From UBA9926 sp913064795 (GTDB lineage Bacteria > Pseudomonadota > Gammaproteobacteria > Pseudomonadales > Azotimanducaceae), in NCBI GenBank assembly GCA_045560765.1, contig JBJKZD010000007.1, positions 141,469 through 205,468 on the forward strand: DNA of 64,000 nucleotides, read 5' to 3'. The notes below the pieces were generated by a model. The model saw only the letters and a list, made by a program, of their open reading frames with translations. It did no database searches and was not told where the DNA came from. How positions within the stretch are numbered: the first letter of the stretch is position 1; every line of letters begins with the position of its first letter. This document shows, piece after piece, positions 26,024 through 33,970 of the stretch. The translations under genes and the position numbers were made by a program.

Positions 26024-26773
26024 TTAGGTTGCTGCTGATGTGTCAGTAGGAGGAAGGATGGGGCGATGATGCTCGAAGGTTTGACGGTTTTCAGCCATCT
26101 CCATCAGAGCCTCAATATTTTCATAGCCATTAAGCGTGTCGAGCTGTTTGGTCGTCACTCGCATCATATCAAAGTCACCTGCTGCGTTTCGCTGCAGGGC
26201 GTCCCTCGGAGAAATCCAAAGACTATCGGTGGTTTCTTGACCATCATGGAGGTGCAACTGATGCGCTGGTGCGATGGCGATGAAGAAGCGGGTATCAAAG
26301 CGTCGAGGACGACCCTCGGGGGTCACCCAGCGATTAAAGAAATGAAGTTGGTCAAGCGCAAGGGAGAGGGATTCGTTGCGGCAGAGGTCTATCATTGAGT
26401 TTTTCTCTGCATGGATAGCCGATCGATATTCTTGGGTATCGATGTTTTTTGTATCGACGAGCTGATCGTCAAGGTTGTAGGCAAGCAGAATGCCAGCTTC
26501 TTCAAATGTCTCTCGGATGGCGGCTACCCAACACGCCTGCCATTGATCGCCAAGCGCGTTCTTCTGGGCCCTTTGCTTTGGGCTCAAGGGGCTGAGGTGC
26601 GGTTGCAGCGCTGGATCGCCATCACGAGCATCGATTTTTCCCCCAGGGAAAACATACATACCGCCGGCAAAGACGGCTGCATTGGTGCGCTTGAGCATCA
26701 AAATTTCAAATTGGGAGGCACTGGGTCGGGCGATGATGACCGTCGCGGCGGGTCGAATTGGTTGCTCAGACAT
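26024..26773 (-). CDS. NUDIX hydrolase
   Basis: A 249-residue NUDIX protein. The box is visible as GGKIDARDG ... AAIRETFEEAGILLAYN, with a long insert of about 45 residues between the leading Gly region and the REx2EE helix, as in the human NUDT7/NUDT8/NUDT19 type. That subgroup often hydrolyses CoA esters, which would suit the neighbouring CoA-transferase and enoyl-CoA hydratase genes; this is inference. The start overlaps the end of the CoA-transferase gene by 8 bases, so both are co-transcribed. Confidence 0.85.
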   Translation of the reverse strand: MSEQPIRPAATVIIARPSASQFEILMLKRTNAAVFAGGMYVFPGGKIDARDGDPALQPHLSPLSPKQRAQKNALGDQWQACWVAAIRETFEEAGILLAYNLDDQLVDTKNIDTQEYRSAIHAEKNSMIDLCRNESLSLALDQLHFFNRWVTPEGRPRRFDTRFFIAIAPAHQLHLHDGQETTDSLWISPRDALQRNAAGDFDMMRVTTKQLDTLNGYENIEALMEMAENRQTFEHHRPILPPTDTSAAT

Positions 26774-27986
26774 TGGGGGTGATGATCCCAGCAGCTTTTA
26801 TTGTCGCGATTTCATCATCAGAAATACCGAGTTCCTTCAAAATGGCCTCAGAGTGTTGTCCCAACGTCGGAGCACTCCGGGTAGGGCCCACTTCGATTCC
26901 TGAAAAACGCATGGGAATTCCAACGGTGGCATAGTCTCCCTGGTCAGGATGCTTTATTTTGGGAAAGAGATTGATGGCTTGGGCTTGGGGATCTTGCGGG
27001 ACCTCGTGCAGCCCAAGTACCGGTCCCCAGATCAGACCAGCTTTATCAAATATTAATCCCCATTCGTCACGGGAGCGGGTAGAGAGCGCAGCATCGACCC
27101 CAGCGGTTAGCTCAGGCATATGATCGTAGCGCCCCTTCGGCGTTGCATACTTTTCATTATCGAGCCAATCATGAAGTCCCAATGCAGCACAAAAAGCTGG
27201 CCACTTGTCGGCCCCGGGCATATTAAAAACCACCCATTGACCATCGCCACAGGGATAGCGATTGGCGGTTGGCGTAAGCATATTCTCTCGAGCTCGCCGT
27301 CGAACGGGTGCCGAATCGATTGCAGTCGTTGCGTAATCGCTGGCCTGGGTCCAAACCGCGGTTTCATAGAGGGAAGTTTCAATCGCTTGAGAGGCGCCGG
27401 TGCGCTCGACTTGTCGCAGCGCCGCGAGAATCCCTGCAACGAACGCAAGCCCTGTGGTGTGGTCACCCTGAGCTGGACGGGCTTGGGGTACGAGGCCATC
27501 ATCTCCCTCTCGCATCGCGTCATAAAGACCCGATCGTCCGAAAAATGCAGTGACATCGTAACCAGGTCGCCATGCATCCGGTCCTTGCGTGCCATAACCC
27601 GTCAGTGTGGCATGGACCATTTGCGCATTGACTTTAAACAGAGAGGCGGGGTCCAGCCCGTAGCGCTGTTGGCGTTCGAGGAGCAGATTACACATAAAAA
27701 TGTTGGCTTTAGCGCAGAGGGCGTGCACCAGCGCAATCCCTTCTGATTGAGTAAGATCAACGACCAGAGATTCTTTACCCCGGTTGTCTACGTCGAATTG
27801 AAAGTCAAAGGTTTTCAGGGGGCTATCGATTTTTGGGGCCCGGCCCATGTCTCGCATTGGATCTCCGGAGGGCGGCTCTATTTTGATCACTCTGGCGCCA
27901 AGGTCAGAAAGAATGGCGCCTGCACTGGGTGAAGCCATCCAGTTATCAATTTCGATTACCAAAATATCGTCAAGTGGGGCGGTCAC
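26766..27986 (-). CDS. CaiB/BaiF-family CoA-transferase
   Basis: A 406-residue class III CoA-transferase. The N-terminal block DILVIEIDNWMASPSAGAILSDLGARVIKIEPPSGDPMR and the NRGKESLVVDL segment are the standard signature. The catalytic Asp usually lies in the GYDV-like segment around residue 165; here GYDVTAFFGRSG is present (WRPGYDVTAFF). GTG start at 27986 with GGAG about 8 bases upstream. Substrate cannot be named. It leads the CoA-transferase, NUDIX and possibly enoyl-CoA hydratase row. Confidence 0.88.
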   Translation of the reverse strand: MTAPLDDILVIEIDNWMASPSAGAILSDLGARVIKIEPPSGDPMRDMGRAPKIDSPLKTFDFQFDVDNRGKESLVVDLTQSEGIALVHALCAKANIFMCNLLLERQQRYGLDPASLFKVNAQMVHATLTGYGTQGPDAWRPGYDVTAFFGRSGLYDAMREGDDGLVPQARPAQGDHTTGLAFVAGILAALRQVERTGASQAIETSLYETAVWTQASDYATTAIDSAPVRRRARENMLTPTANRYPCGDGQWVVFNMPGADKWPAFCAALGLHDWLDNEKYATPKGRYDHMPELTAGVDAALSTRSRDEWGLIFDKAGLIWGPVLGLHEVPQDPQAQAINLFPKIKHPDQGDYATVGIPMRFSGIEVGPTRSAPTLGQHSEAILKELGISDDEIATIKAAGIITPNV

Positions 27987-28222
27987 AGCACAGTCTCCGG
28001 TGATCAGTCAGGGCACAATGATATTGGAGTCAACAGCAATTAGAAAGCGGGCTGCCCAGGGTTGTCCCAGTGGATCCACGGTCTTGCTTCACCCATATTT
28101 TGTCGATGGTGATCAAGTAAACACTGTTTAAGGGTGATGCTGGGCAGAAGGGTCTGTGCAAAGCGGGCCCGGCGGAAGCAGGGCGCGTTTAATCTAGGCC
28201 GCTGTCATGTGAGGGCAAGCGC

Positions 28223-29113
28223 CTAGGGCTTTGGGTGCAAGTGGAAATAAAGTTGACGATCGTGTCGAGAAGCAGCGGACAAAGGGCCTGCTCGAACATA
28301 AGGCTCCCAGTTCGATTTTGCGAAAGGTTTGACTTCGTCACCCATCACTGTCACACGTTCAATGATGCGCTCCTCCTCAAAATCATTGAGTACAAAGTGC
28401 TGGGTGCATCGGTTGTCCCACATGCAAACGGTGCCGGGTTGCCATCGATATCGAACGGTAAATCTAGGGCTTGTAATAAACCGGGTTAAGTAATCGAGCA
28501 ACATGTCGCTTTCTGGCGCCGACATTTCAACAATTCGGCGTGTGAAATGCTCGTTAACGTAGAGCGCGGGTTGACCTGTTTCAGGATGTGATCTGACCAC
28601 AGGATGAATCGCCGTCTGCTCGGGATGGTTATGAGGATGTGCGTCGTGAAGCGCGGTTAATCCGCGACATAAATCCTGCATCGGTTCAGAGAGTTCTGAA
28701 TAAGCCAGATAGAGGTTGCTCCACAGCGTGTCCCCGCCGACTTCGGGGCATTGAATCATGTTAAGGACAGACATGATCGCAGGGCTTTTTTGAAAGGTGA
28801 TGTCGGTGTGCCACTCATCGGCAATCCCGCCTTTACTGGCGGTCAGTCTAAAGATTTTTGGATGATCATTGGGAGAATCACTCAGATTGGGGTGCCCTTC
28901 TAACGCCCCGAATTGCTCTCCTAGCCTGACGTGCTCCTCAACACTTAAGTGTTGATCGGGAAAAAATAGAACTTGGTGATCAAGCAACAGCCTGCGAATC
29001 CCATCGATCGTGCTGCTTTGATTGGTTCTTAAGTCAATCCCGGAAATTTCAGCTCCGAGTGCTGCAGACAAACGCTGGACTGACCAGCCTTGTGACGAGA
29101 GTGTGTGTGACAT
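28223..29113 (-). CDS. TauD/TfdA-family 2-oxoglutarate dioxygenase
   Basis: A 296-residue Fe(II)/2-oxoglutarate dioxygenase. The first iron ligands are H and D in EWHTDITFQKSPA, and the distal His is in WDNRCTQHFVLND; the 2OG-binding Arg is probably in ERIIERVTVMGD. The start is placed at the Met of MSHTLSSQGWSVQRLS (29113) because GAGGA lies 8 bases before it; an upstream Met extension of 23 residues is not conserved-looking. Family members cleave taurine or other sulfonates, or 2,4-D-like ethers. The adjacent divergent zinc alcohol dehydrogenase might act in the same pathway. Confidence 0.88.
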   Translation of the reverse strand: MSHTLSSQGWSVQRLSAALGAEISGIDLRTNQSSTIDGIRRLLLDHQVLFFPDQHLSVEEHVRLGEQFGALEGHPNLSDSPNDHPKIFRLTASKGGIADEWHTDITFQKSPAIMSVLNMIQCPEVGGDTLWSNLYLAYSELSEPMQDLCRGLTALHDAHPHNHPEQTAIHPVVRSHPETGQPALYVNEHFTRRIVEMSAPESDMLLDYLTRFITSPRFTVRYRWQPGTVCMWDNRCTQHFVLNDFEEERIIERVTVMGDEVKPFAKSNWEPYVRAGPLSAASRHDRQLYFHLHPKP

Positions 29114-29278
29114 AGTAGAATTCCTCGGGTGAAGCTTGAGCATAAACCAAGCGGTGATTAAAGAAAATTGGATGCCGCCCAACCAGACGCGCTGATGGTG
29201 ATATCACGAAGAGTAGGACCGATTGTCAGTCATCAAAATTCAACGGTATGACAGCCCAGGCATAACGAGGAAGGTCTA

Positions 29279-30241
29279 ATGAGGAAGACGAAGGCAATGC
29301 AAGCGCTTGTGTTGAACAATGGTATTTGGAGCTGCACGACTTCTGCAGAGATGCCTCGCCCGGGTCCTGGGGAGTCTCTGGTCCAGGTCCGTTATGCTGG
29401 TCTTTGTGGAACCGATCTAGAGCTGTCTTCAGGGTATTATGGATTTAGCGGCATTCCTGGGCACGAGTTTGTTGGTCGTGTTCTAGAGGGGCCGCGACAA
29501 GGTATGCGGGTGGTTGCGGATATCAATGTGGGATGTGGGGATTGTTTCAGATGTACTTCAGGTCAGCATCGTCATTGTCAGCAAAGGACTGTGATCGGAA
29601 TTAAGGGTCGAGCCGGGGCCTTTGCGCAGTATTTGTCGGTCCCTGATCAGAACTTGTTGATGGTTCCAGATCAATTGTCCGATGAGTTGGCCGTCTATGC
29701 TGAGCCTGTCGCTGCGGCACTGGAAGTGATCGAGCAGGTTGCTGAGGCTCGGCCCACTGAGGTGCTTGTGATTGGAGCGGGGAGGCTCGGTATGATCACG
29801 GGGCAGGTGCTGGCATCGTTCGGTGTGAAGGTCAAGATGCTGATCCGCAACCCGCTTCGTGCCCAGCATATCCAAAATCCTGAAATCGAAATCGTCTCAG
29901 GCGCGGACAAAGACGCATACCCTTGGGTGATTGACTGTTCCGGATCCAAAGACGGTTTAGTCGCGGCGCTTGATGCAACTCAAGCTCAAGGTCTTTTGGT
30001 GCTTAAGAGCACGGTGGTTAATGCCGGCGAGGTGGATCTTAGTCCCATTATGGTCAAAGAACTGAACGTCTTGGGTTCTCGATGTGGGCCTATGGCGAGG
30101 GCATTGAACTGGCTGGAAGCGGGCGCTATGGAGCCGCCCAAAGCAGTTGTGTTTCCGTTGGGTGAGGTCGAAGGTGCATTGAACGCGGCGACTGATCCAA
30201 ACTATTTCAAAGTTTTGTTTAATCCCGATTTAGAAATCTAA
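29279..30241 (+). CDS. Zinc-dependent alcohol dehydrogenase (MDR superfamily)
   Basis: A 320-residue dehydrogenase. The catalytic zinc region is LCGTDLELSSGYYG with the His-Glu in IPGHEFVGRV. The structural zinc lobe is CGDCFRCTSGQHRHCQQR. The NAD motif is VIGAGRLGMITGQVLASFG. Two starts are possible: 29279 (AGGAAGG just upstream) or the Met 6 codons later (29297), which is closer to the conserved MQALVLNNG. The protein is somewhat short for the family (about 340). Relatives include threonine and sorbitol dehydrogenases; the substrate is unknown. Confidence 0.88.
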   Translation: MRKTKAMQALVLNNGIWSCTTSAEMPRPGPGESLVQVRYAGLCGTDLELSSGYYGFSGIPGHEFVGRVLEGPRQGMRVVADINVGCGDCFRCTSGQHRHCQQRTVIGIKGRAGAFAQYLSVPDQNLLMVPDQLSDELAVYAEPVAAALEVIEQVAEARPTEVLVIGAGRLGMITGQVLASFGVKVKMLIRNPLRAQHIQNPEIEIVSGADKDAYPWVIDCSGSKDGLVAALDATQAQGLLVLKSTVVNAGEVDLSPIMVKELNVLGSRCGPMARALNWLEAGAMEPPKAVVFPLGEVEGALNAATDPNYFKVLFNPDLEI

Positions 30242-30377
30242 GCGCTGATTCCTCAGTTCGGGGTTTGAGGGCAGTAATTAGGGTTAACCAATCGATGCCT
30301 CGGTGATGGTCTTCAGATGGCGGGAGGGCTGAGCGTTGTTCTCCTTCCTTGAATGTTCAAGCGCAAGATGTTGCTTG

Positions 30378-32279
30378 TTAGGGATCAACCAAAATGACTT
30401 GAATAGGCTCTCCGCCCCCAGGCGCATCGAGCAGTACGACTTTAAAGAGTGAGTAGGGCGCGGCCTCAAAGGTCAAAGGGCCGCCAATCACAGTCTCTGA
30501 TGAAGACTCGGTTACGGATATCGTGAAGGTCTCCGGAAAAAGGCCAAATTGTCCAGTCAAAAGGGGGACAATATTATTGCCCGTTGGATCGCTGTCACTG
30601 ATCGTTGCTGAAGAGGGCAGGACATAGACGTCTAACAGTGGTGTGGAAGGCGCTGCATGGAGGATTGCCAGCGAGGACAGAGTTTTAACGGGTCGGGTTT
30701 CCTCATCGGCGACAGCGCCATCGATTTCATCACCAAGCCCCGTAATGGCCAGCATATGATATTGATTATCAACCAGAGTCAGCGCCTCGGTATAAATCGG
30801 AGATTCAGGGTTGTTGGCATCCGTCGCTGTAAAAATGACGTTCCCCGCGTCGCTCAAGCGATACGTCGAAATATCGCCAAATAGTAAGTCTTCTGCAATT
30901 AAAACCTGAGGTGTAATTTCTAGGGTTACCGTGATCGCGTCTGTTGGTGCCGAGATTAGGAAGAGCGTCGCATCCCCGATCAGGTCAGTCACCGCATTTG
31001 ACGTGGCCTCTCTGGATGTGCCATTGACCGTAAACTGTGCGCTGAGTGCCTCGTTCACGATCTCCAGTTGATTCGAACTGAGTTGCGATAGTCCTGTGTC
31101 GTCCTCATTGTCGCCATCATCGTCTGTGACGGTAATTTCGGTTTGGTAACTTTCCTTGAAATCGAGCGTAGACAGCAAAAGCCGAAAGCGACCTTCGCTA
31201 TCTTCTATGATTACCGCTGCAACATCTGCTTCAGACGCTGAAATTGTCGAGACGATGCCTTCAGGCGTTGCATTGGCGCTGTCAATCGCAAGGTCAACCG
31301 TGTTCGCGCCATTGGTAATCGTCAGGGTTCCTGTGCCAATCTCTGTATCAGTGGTCTCGAAAGCGGCAAGGGTTTGATAAGTCTCAGCCACTGCAAGGCG
31401 CTCGACGGTGACGTCAAATGTACCCGTTTCAGCCGTTGCCTCGGCTAGAACGCTGACAACCGCCGGGCTCGTGGAGCTAACGGTACGTTGGTAGACGTCG
31501 ATACTGGTGCGGTCAGGAATCGCGTTCAAAACCCGTACGCTGGCGCTGAAGTTTGCATCCGGAAAGGCTGCGGTGCCGGTATTGACGCTATAGATGCCGG
31601 TCACGGGACTGTCACTGGGGCCAAAGGAATCAATCAGGGCGATGATCGGGCTTACCCCTTCAGTGATTACAAAATCTCTCGACGTATAGAGTCGGTTGCC
31701 TTCGTTATCCTCCGCAGAAAGGATGGACCTTTCGGAGGGGGTAATGTCGATGGCCGCGCTGGCGGCACCGGGTTGCACGGTTTCTAAAATTCTTCGATCC
31801 GCGCTGCTTGCCGCGTCCTCAATATAGAAGGTGATTGCTTGGTCGTAGATGGATGCTGCGTGAACCAATGTGAGGGTTGTTTCTACAGTCGCTGGATCGG
31901 GCGGCGGGGCCAAAACCTCGACCAGTTTTAGATTGTCCATTGTGCCGGTAAGGAACAGCGTTTTTAGACCATCTAGCGGGACCGATACGAGGAAATCAGC
32001 GATGTTTTCCAACCGATTGTCTTTGATATAGCTAACAGTAGTCGTCCGAGTAAGATCTGGGATAATTGAAGTGATGTCAGTGGACTCACCATAGTCTGCA
32101 GATCCTAAGGTTTGAGTGCCAAATTCGGTGTACAGCGCTGGAGAATCTGAAACGGCATTAATGACTTTGATCGAGGCCGAAGGACTGGGTGCGAACTTAT
32201 CGAAGCCCGGATCGTCGCCGCAACCCGAGATGAGCGCTACCGTTACGACCAGAAGGGCGGAAACAAAAATGCGGTTCAT
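30378..32279 (-). CDS. DUF4397 repeat lipoprotein
   Basis: A 633-residue predicted lipoprotein: signal peptide MNRIFVSALLVVTVALISGC with the lipobox Cys at residue 20. The mature part is rich in Ser, Thr, Asp and Ala and contains several DUF4397-like units, recognised by segments of the type ASIKVINAVSDSP (about 36), LTLVHAASIY (about 137), VRVLNAIPDRTSIDVYQ (about 247) and LAILHAAPSTPLLDVYVL (about 553). These units are beta-sandwich-like and of unknown role. No partner gene is next to it; it lies between an alcohol dehydrogenase and a TrmH gene. Outer-membrane location is inferred from the lipobox (Cys followed by Gly, not Asp). Confidence 0.82.
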   Translation of the reverse strand: MNRIFVSALLVVTVALISGCGDDPGFDKFAPSPSASIKVINAVSDSPALYTEFGTQTLGSADYGESTDITSIIPDLTRTTTVSYIKDNRLENIADFLVSVPLDGLKTLFLTGTMDNLKLVEVLAPPPDPATVETTLTLVHAASIYDQAITFYIEDAASSADRRILETVQPGAASAAIDITPSERSILSAEDNEGNRLYTSRDFVITEGVSPIIALIDSFGPSDSPVTGIYSVNTGTAAFPDANFSASVRVLNAIPDRTSIDVYQRTVSSTSPAVVSVLAEATAETGTFDVTVERLAVAETYQTLAAFETTDTEIGTGTLTITNGANTVDLAIDSANATPEGIVSTISASEADVAAVIIEDSEGRFRLLLSTLDFKESYQTEITVTDDDGDNEDDTGLSQLSSNQLEIVNEALSAQFTVNGTSREATSNAVTDLIGDATLFLISAPTDAITVTLEITPQVLIAEDLLFGDISTYRLSDAGNVIFTATDANNPESPIYTEALTLVDNQYHMLAITGLGDEIDGAVADEETRPVKTLSSLAILHAAPSTPLLDVYVLPSSATISDSDPTGNNIVPLLTGQFGLFPETFTISVTESSSETVIGGPLTFEAAPYSLFKVVLLDAPGGGEPIQVILVDP

Positions 32280-32369
32280 AGGGCGGGGTTAGTCCGAAGT
32301 TGGCGGTACATTATAAGAAAAGTGATGATGATGCCAGATTTTTTGCATAGAAGCCGTCTCTAGGGTGGG

Positions 32370-33128
32370 CTAGTGGGTGCCTCTAAACGCGATGATCCCG
32401 GCGGTCACTGCAACGTTCAGTGATTCAACATTGTTGCGCATCGGGATGTGAATTTGCTGATCGCAGGCTTTTAGCGCCCCCTCAGACAAACCCGTGCTCT
32501 CGTTGCCGAGCAGGAATACTGTTTTTCCTCCCTCTGGGACGTCCCCAACGGTCTGGGTAGCTGACCCGTCAAGGCCGACTAGGTGAAAATTGGCTTGTTT
32601 CAAGGCCGTCTGCGCGCTTGCAGTCGTTTTACATGTTAGGACCTTTGTTTTAAGTAGGCACCCAGCGCTGGCTTTGTAGACCAAAGGGTCCAGCTTTGCG
32701 CAACCTTTGCTCGGGAGAATGATGCCCTTCATTGTTGATGCGGCGACACTTCGGATAATCATGCCGAGGTTTTGAGGGTTCGTGATCCCCTCTAAAAGGA
32801 AAAAGGCTTCATTGTCACAGTGTTGGTCTAGAAGGTGCTCGTCGAGGGTTGTGTGTTGCGGTGCGAGAATATCAATCGCGACCCCTTGGTCTTGACGACC
32901 GTTTTTTGAGATTCGAGAAAGCGCTTGTTTGGTGTGCTGGAACACGGGAATGTCGCGAGATTTGCACAGGGCTTGAATTTGGAGGATTGAATCCCCTGGA
33001 CGGTTCGACTGAGCGAGGTGAACGCGGTGGACTTGCAGTTGGTCGTCGCTCAAAATCTCGATTACAGTGTTTCTGCCATACAGCGTGAATCTGCGCTCGT
33101 TGGGTGAAGGTTTGGTTGGATGATTCAT
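32370..33128 (-). CDS. TrmH/SpoU-family RNA 2'-O-methyltransferase
   Basis: A 252-residue SPOUT methyltransferase. An N-terminal substrate-binding domain (RRFTLYGRNTVIEIL) is followed by motif 1 LLEGITNPQNLGMIIRSVAAS, motif 2 KTVFLLGNESTGLSEGALK and motif 3 IHIPMRNNVESLNVAVTAGII, all intact. It resembles RlmB (23S rRNA Gm2251) but exact target is uncertain. It lies upstream of a small repeat and next to the selenoprotein gene, without evident functional link. Confidence 0.88.
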   Translation of the reverse strand: MNHPTKPSPNERRFTLYGRNTVIEILSDDQLQVHRVHLAQSNRPGDSILQIQALCKSRDIPVFQHTKQALSRISKNGRQDQGVAIDILAPQHTTLDEHLLDQHCDNEAFFLLEGITNPQNLGMIIRSVAASTMKGIILPSKGCAKLDPLVYKASAGCLLKTKVLTCKTTASAQTALKQANFHLVGLDGSATQTVGDVPEGGKTVFLLGNESTGLSEGALKACDQQIHIPMRNNVESLNVAVTAGIIAFRGTH

Positions 33129-33454
33129 GGATCAAACCTATTGGATTATCCTAAAAGCACTTTCTTTATAACGGAAATTGAAATAACGGAAATTGAATCG
33201 AATGCCGGCAATGCCTTTTATTGTTCTAATCGCGCTTTCCGGATCGCCCCATGCAAGCGGGTCTTGCAGCACCGCCGCTGTCAGGGCGCGGACTCCGGTG
33301 GCATTAGACCCAGGCCAGACATCCGGAGGTTTGCTGCCGAACCCTCGGTTATCTTTCTGCAGATTGATCGAGTCCGGTTGCCTCTAAAAGCGGGGCTTGG
33401 ATGAATTCTCTGGGTATGCTTAATCCCTCTCCAAGGTCCGCTGATGGGTTTCTC
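33129..33454. other. Non-coding stretch between trmH-like gene and GPx gene
   Basis: About 325 bases. It holds a 15-bp duplication (33168-33197). A possible plus-strand frame with a TTG start at 33193 has no recognised product or ribosome binding site and is not called. Confidence 0.4.
33168..33197. repeat. 15-bp perfect tandem duplication
   Basis: ATAACGGAAATTGAA at 33168-33182 is followed at once by the identical 15 bases at 33183-33197. Confidence 0.9.
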
Positions 33455-33913
33455 TTAGAGTAGCTCGTTCAGCGCGGCACCCACGCTTTCGGGCGACTCC
33501 TGAGGGTCAAAGCGCTTCACCACGTGCCCCTCGGCGTTGACAAGATACTTTGTGAAGTTCCAACCGATATCACCAGGGATCGTTTCTTTCAGCCAACGAT
33601 AGATGGGTGCTGAGTCATCCCCATTCACATCGACCTTCGCGAACATGGGGAAGTTGGCATCAAATCGGTCCTTGGCAAAGGCAAGGATCTCGGCATTGCT
33701 GCCGGGCTCTTGGCCACCAAACTGATTACAAGGAAATCCTAGGACAGTGAGATTAGGATGTTCAGAATGTAAGGCACGCAGACCTGCGTACTGAGAGGTG
33801 AGGCCTCACTGACTCGCGAGATTGACGATTAAGAGTGCTTGGTCTCGATAGTCTGATAGTGAAATGGTCTCGCCGGTAATCGTTTCCGCCTCGATTTCAT
33901 ATAGATCGCTCAT
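33455..33913 (-). CDS. Glutathione peroxidase with selenocysteine (TGA-encoded) active site
   Basis: A 152-residue GPx reading from ATG at 33913 (AAGGAG seven bases upstream) to 33455 through one in-frame TGA at 33808-33806, codon 36. The protein reads LLIVNLASQ-U-GLTSQYAGLRALH, where homologues have VNVASKCGLT or the Sec form; so the TGA is exactly at the catalytic Cys/Sec site. Downstream sequence is intact in the same frame: VLGFPCNQFGGQEPGSNAEI (catalytic Gln) and DIGWNFTKYLV (catalytic Trp and Asn). There is no frameshift. A hairpin resembling a bacterial SECIS follows the TGA. GPx reduces peroxides with glutathione or thioredoxin. Ordinary gene callers would split or miss it. Alternative: a Cys-to-stop mutation, considered unlikely because of the hairpin and intact remainder. 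Confidence 0.85.
33774..33808 (-). promoter_or_regulatory. Putative bacterial SECIS element with the Sec codon
   Basis: On the minus strand the TGA (33808-33806) is followed by 21 bases and then the loop GGTC (33784-33781), closed by GTACGCA (33791-33785) and TGCGTGC (33780-33774): seven pairs including one G-U. From memory, the tip GCAGGTCTGC is the same as that of the E. coli fdhF SECIS, where the GGUC loop is bound by SelB; there the spacing from UGA is 18 bases, here 21. Spacing remains in multiples of three and within the range usual for bacterial SECIS. Confidence 0.75.
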
Positions 33914-33970
33914 GTTTGACTCCTTGTCTTGGCTTCTATTCTAGGTGTTCCACTTTAGTTTTCAAGGTGT

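Noticed and set aside
27107..27746. Long frames within the CoA-transferase gene, both strands
   Set aside because: They are shadows of a well-conserved gene.
33806..33808. The TGA in the GPx gene as a nonsense mutation or frameshift
   Set aside because: The frame is intact on both sides, the TGA is exactly the Sec/Cys site, and a SECIS-like hairpin follows.
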